A DNA stretch of 5,646 nt from Oscillospiraceae bacterium (GTDB taxonomy: Bacteria; Bacillota_A; Clostridia; Saccharofermentanales; Saccharofermentanaceae): assembly GCA_902791885.1 (NCBI GenBank), contig CADAXO010000111.1, positions 1 to 5,646 on the forward strand, read 5' to 3'. Of this stretch, positions 5,302 through 5,646 are shown piece after piece (the first letter of the stretch is position 1; every line of letters starts with the position of its first letter). The translations under genes and the position numbers were made by a program. Under the pieces are notes generated by a model, which searched no databases, had not been told where the DNA came from, and worked only from the letters and a program-made list of their open reading frames with translations.

Positions 5302-5646
5302 ATGGCCACGTTATGTAAGAACTGCGGCGGAAGCCTTATATATTCGCCGTCAAAGCATAAGATGACGTGTAAGATGTGCGGGGCTGCGTTCAGGCCCGAG
5401 GAAGTTTCTGCTGCAGATAAAGAGCTGCTTCTGGATAAAGATGCGACTACGGAGGCGAAGCTTTTCGGCAGGCGTGATGCTGCTTCTTATGAGTGCCGCA
5501 TCTATACCTGCAACCACTGCGGCGCGAATGTAATCATTAACGGCACAGAGGCTGCCACGGTCTGCGTTTACTGCGGCAATCCGACGGTCGTATTTAAGCG
5601 TGTCGCCAAGGAGATGAAACCTGACGGCATCATACCTTTCTCGGTT
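5302..5646 (+). CDS. Double zinc-ribbon protein, partial (C-terminus beyond window)
   Basis: Translation from the ATG at 5302 is open for 115 codons to the window end, so the gene is cut. Two four-cysteine ribbons are visible. The first is CKNC (C5, C8) with CKMC (C23, C26). The second is CNHC (C70, C73) with CVYC (C88, C91), and each likely binds one Zn2+. An acidic, alanine-rich linker (32-62) separates them. The ending, YCGNPTVV followed by KPDGIIPF, resembles the TFIIB-type or PriA-like zinc-ribbon proteins of Clostridia. These often continue into a longer region with membrane helices and are sometimes mislabelled as helicase PriA. No helicase motif is visible here. AGGAGGGG (5292-5299) and an extended -10 promoter support the start. 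It is divergent from the acyltransferase operon. The function of this family is not established. Confidence 0.85.
   Translation, partial: MATLCKNCGGSLIYSPSKHKMTCKMCGAAFRPEEVSAADKELLLDKDATTEAKLFGRRDAASYECRIYTCNHCGANVIINGTEAATVCVYCGNPTVVFKRVAKEMKPDGIIPFSV

Overview
The window looks like chromosomal DNA from a low-to-mid GC anaerobic Firmicute, most likely class Clostridia. The reasons are strong AGGAGG-type ribosome binding sites, an iron-type butanol dehydrogenase of the clostridial clade, a DinF/NorM-like MATE transporter, an XRE-AbrB fusion regulator and a twin zinc-ribbon protein of a kind common in Clostridia. This placement rests on family resemblance; no rRNA or other marker is present. 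I see no insertion sequence, CRISPR array, tRNA, rRNA, phage gene or attachment site.

Layout. Bases 1-112 are a short gene-free tail with one inverted repeat. Bases 113-1477 (minus) encode a 12-helix MATE efflux transporter. An 84-base divergent spacer separates it from an AraC-type regulator (1562-2404, plus). A 54-base gap leads to an iron-containing alcohol dehydrogenase on the same strand (2459-3625). This gene meets the next one tail to tail with no base between the two stop codons. On the minus strand, an integral-membrane acyltransferase (4015-5130) overlaps a downstream XRE-AbrB regulator (3626-4042) by 28 bases, so the two form an operon. A 171-base divergent spacer (5131-5301) holds a candidate promoter for each side and a 33-base imperfect palindrome between them. 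The last gene (5302 onward, plus) begins a double zinc-ribbon protein that is cut by the window edge.

How the genes may work together. The AraC regulator sits between a divergent efflux pump and a co-directional aldehyde/alcohol oxidoreductase, so it is a candidate local regulator of one or both, with a small ligand bound by its cupin domain. The XRE-AbrB protein is translationally linked to the acyltransferase and is a candidate autoregulator of that operon, perhaps through the palindrome in the divergent spacer. Both links are inferences from arrangement.

Nothing here is a clearly new system: every gene belongs to a recognisable family. The most checkable novel points are the palindrome placed between two divergent promoters, the TGATCA sequence that supplies both convergent stops, and the lack of a ribosome binding site for both genes flanking the 1478-1561 spacer.
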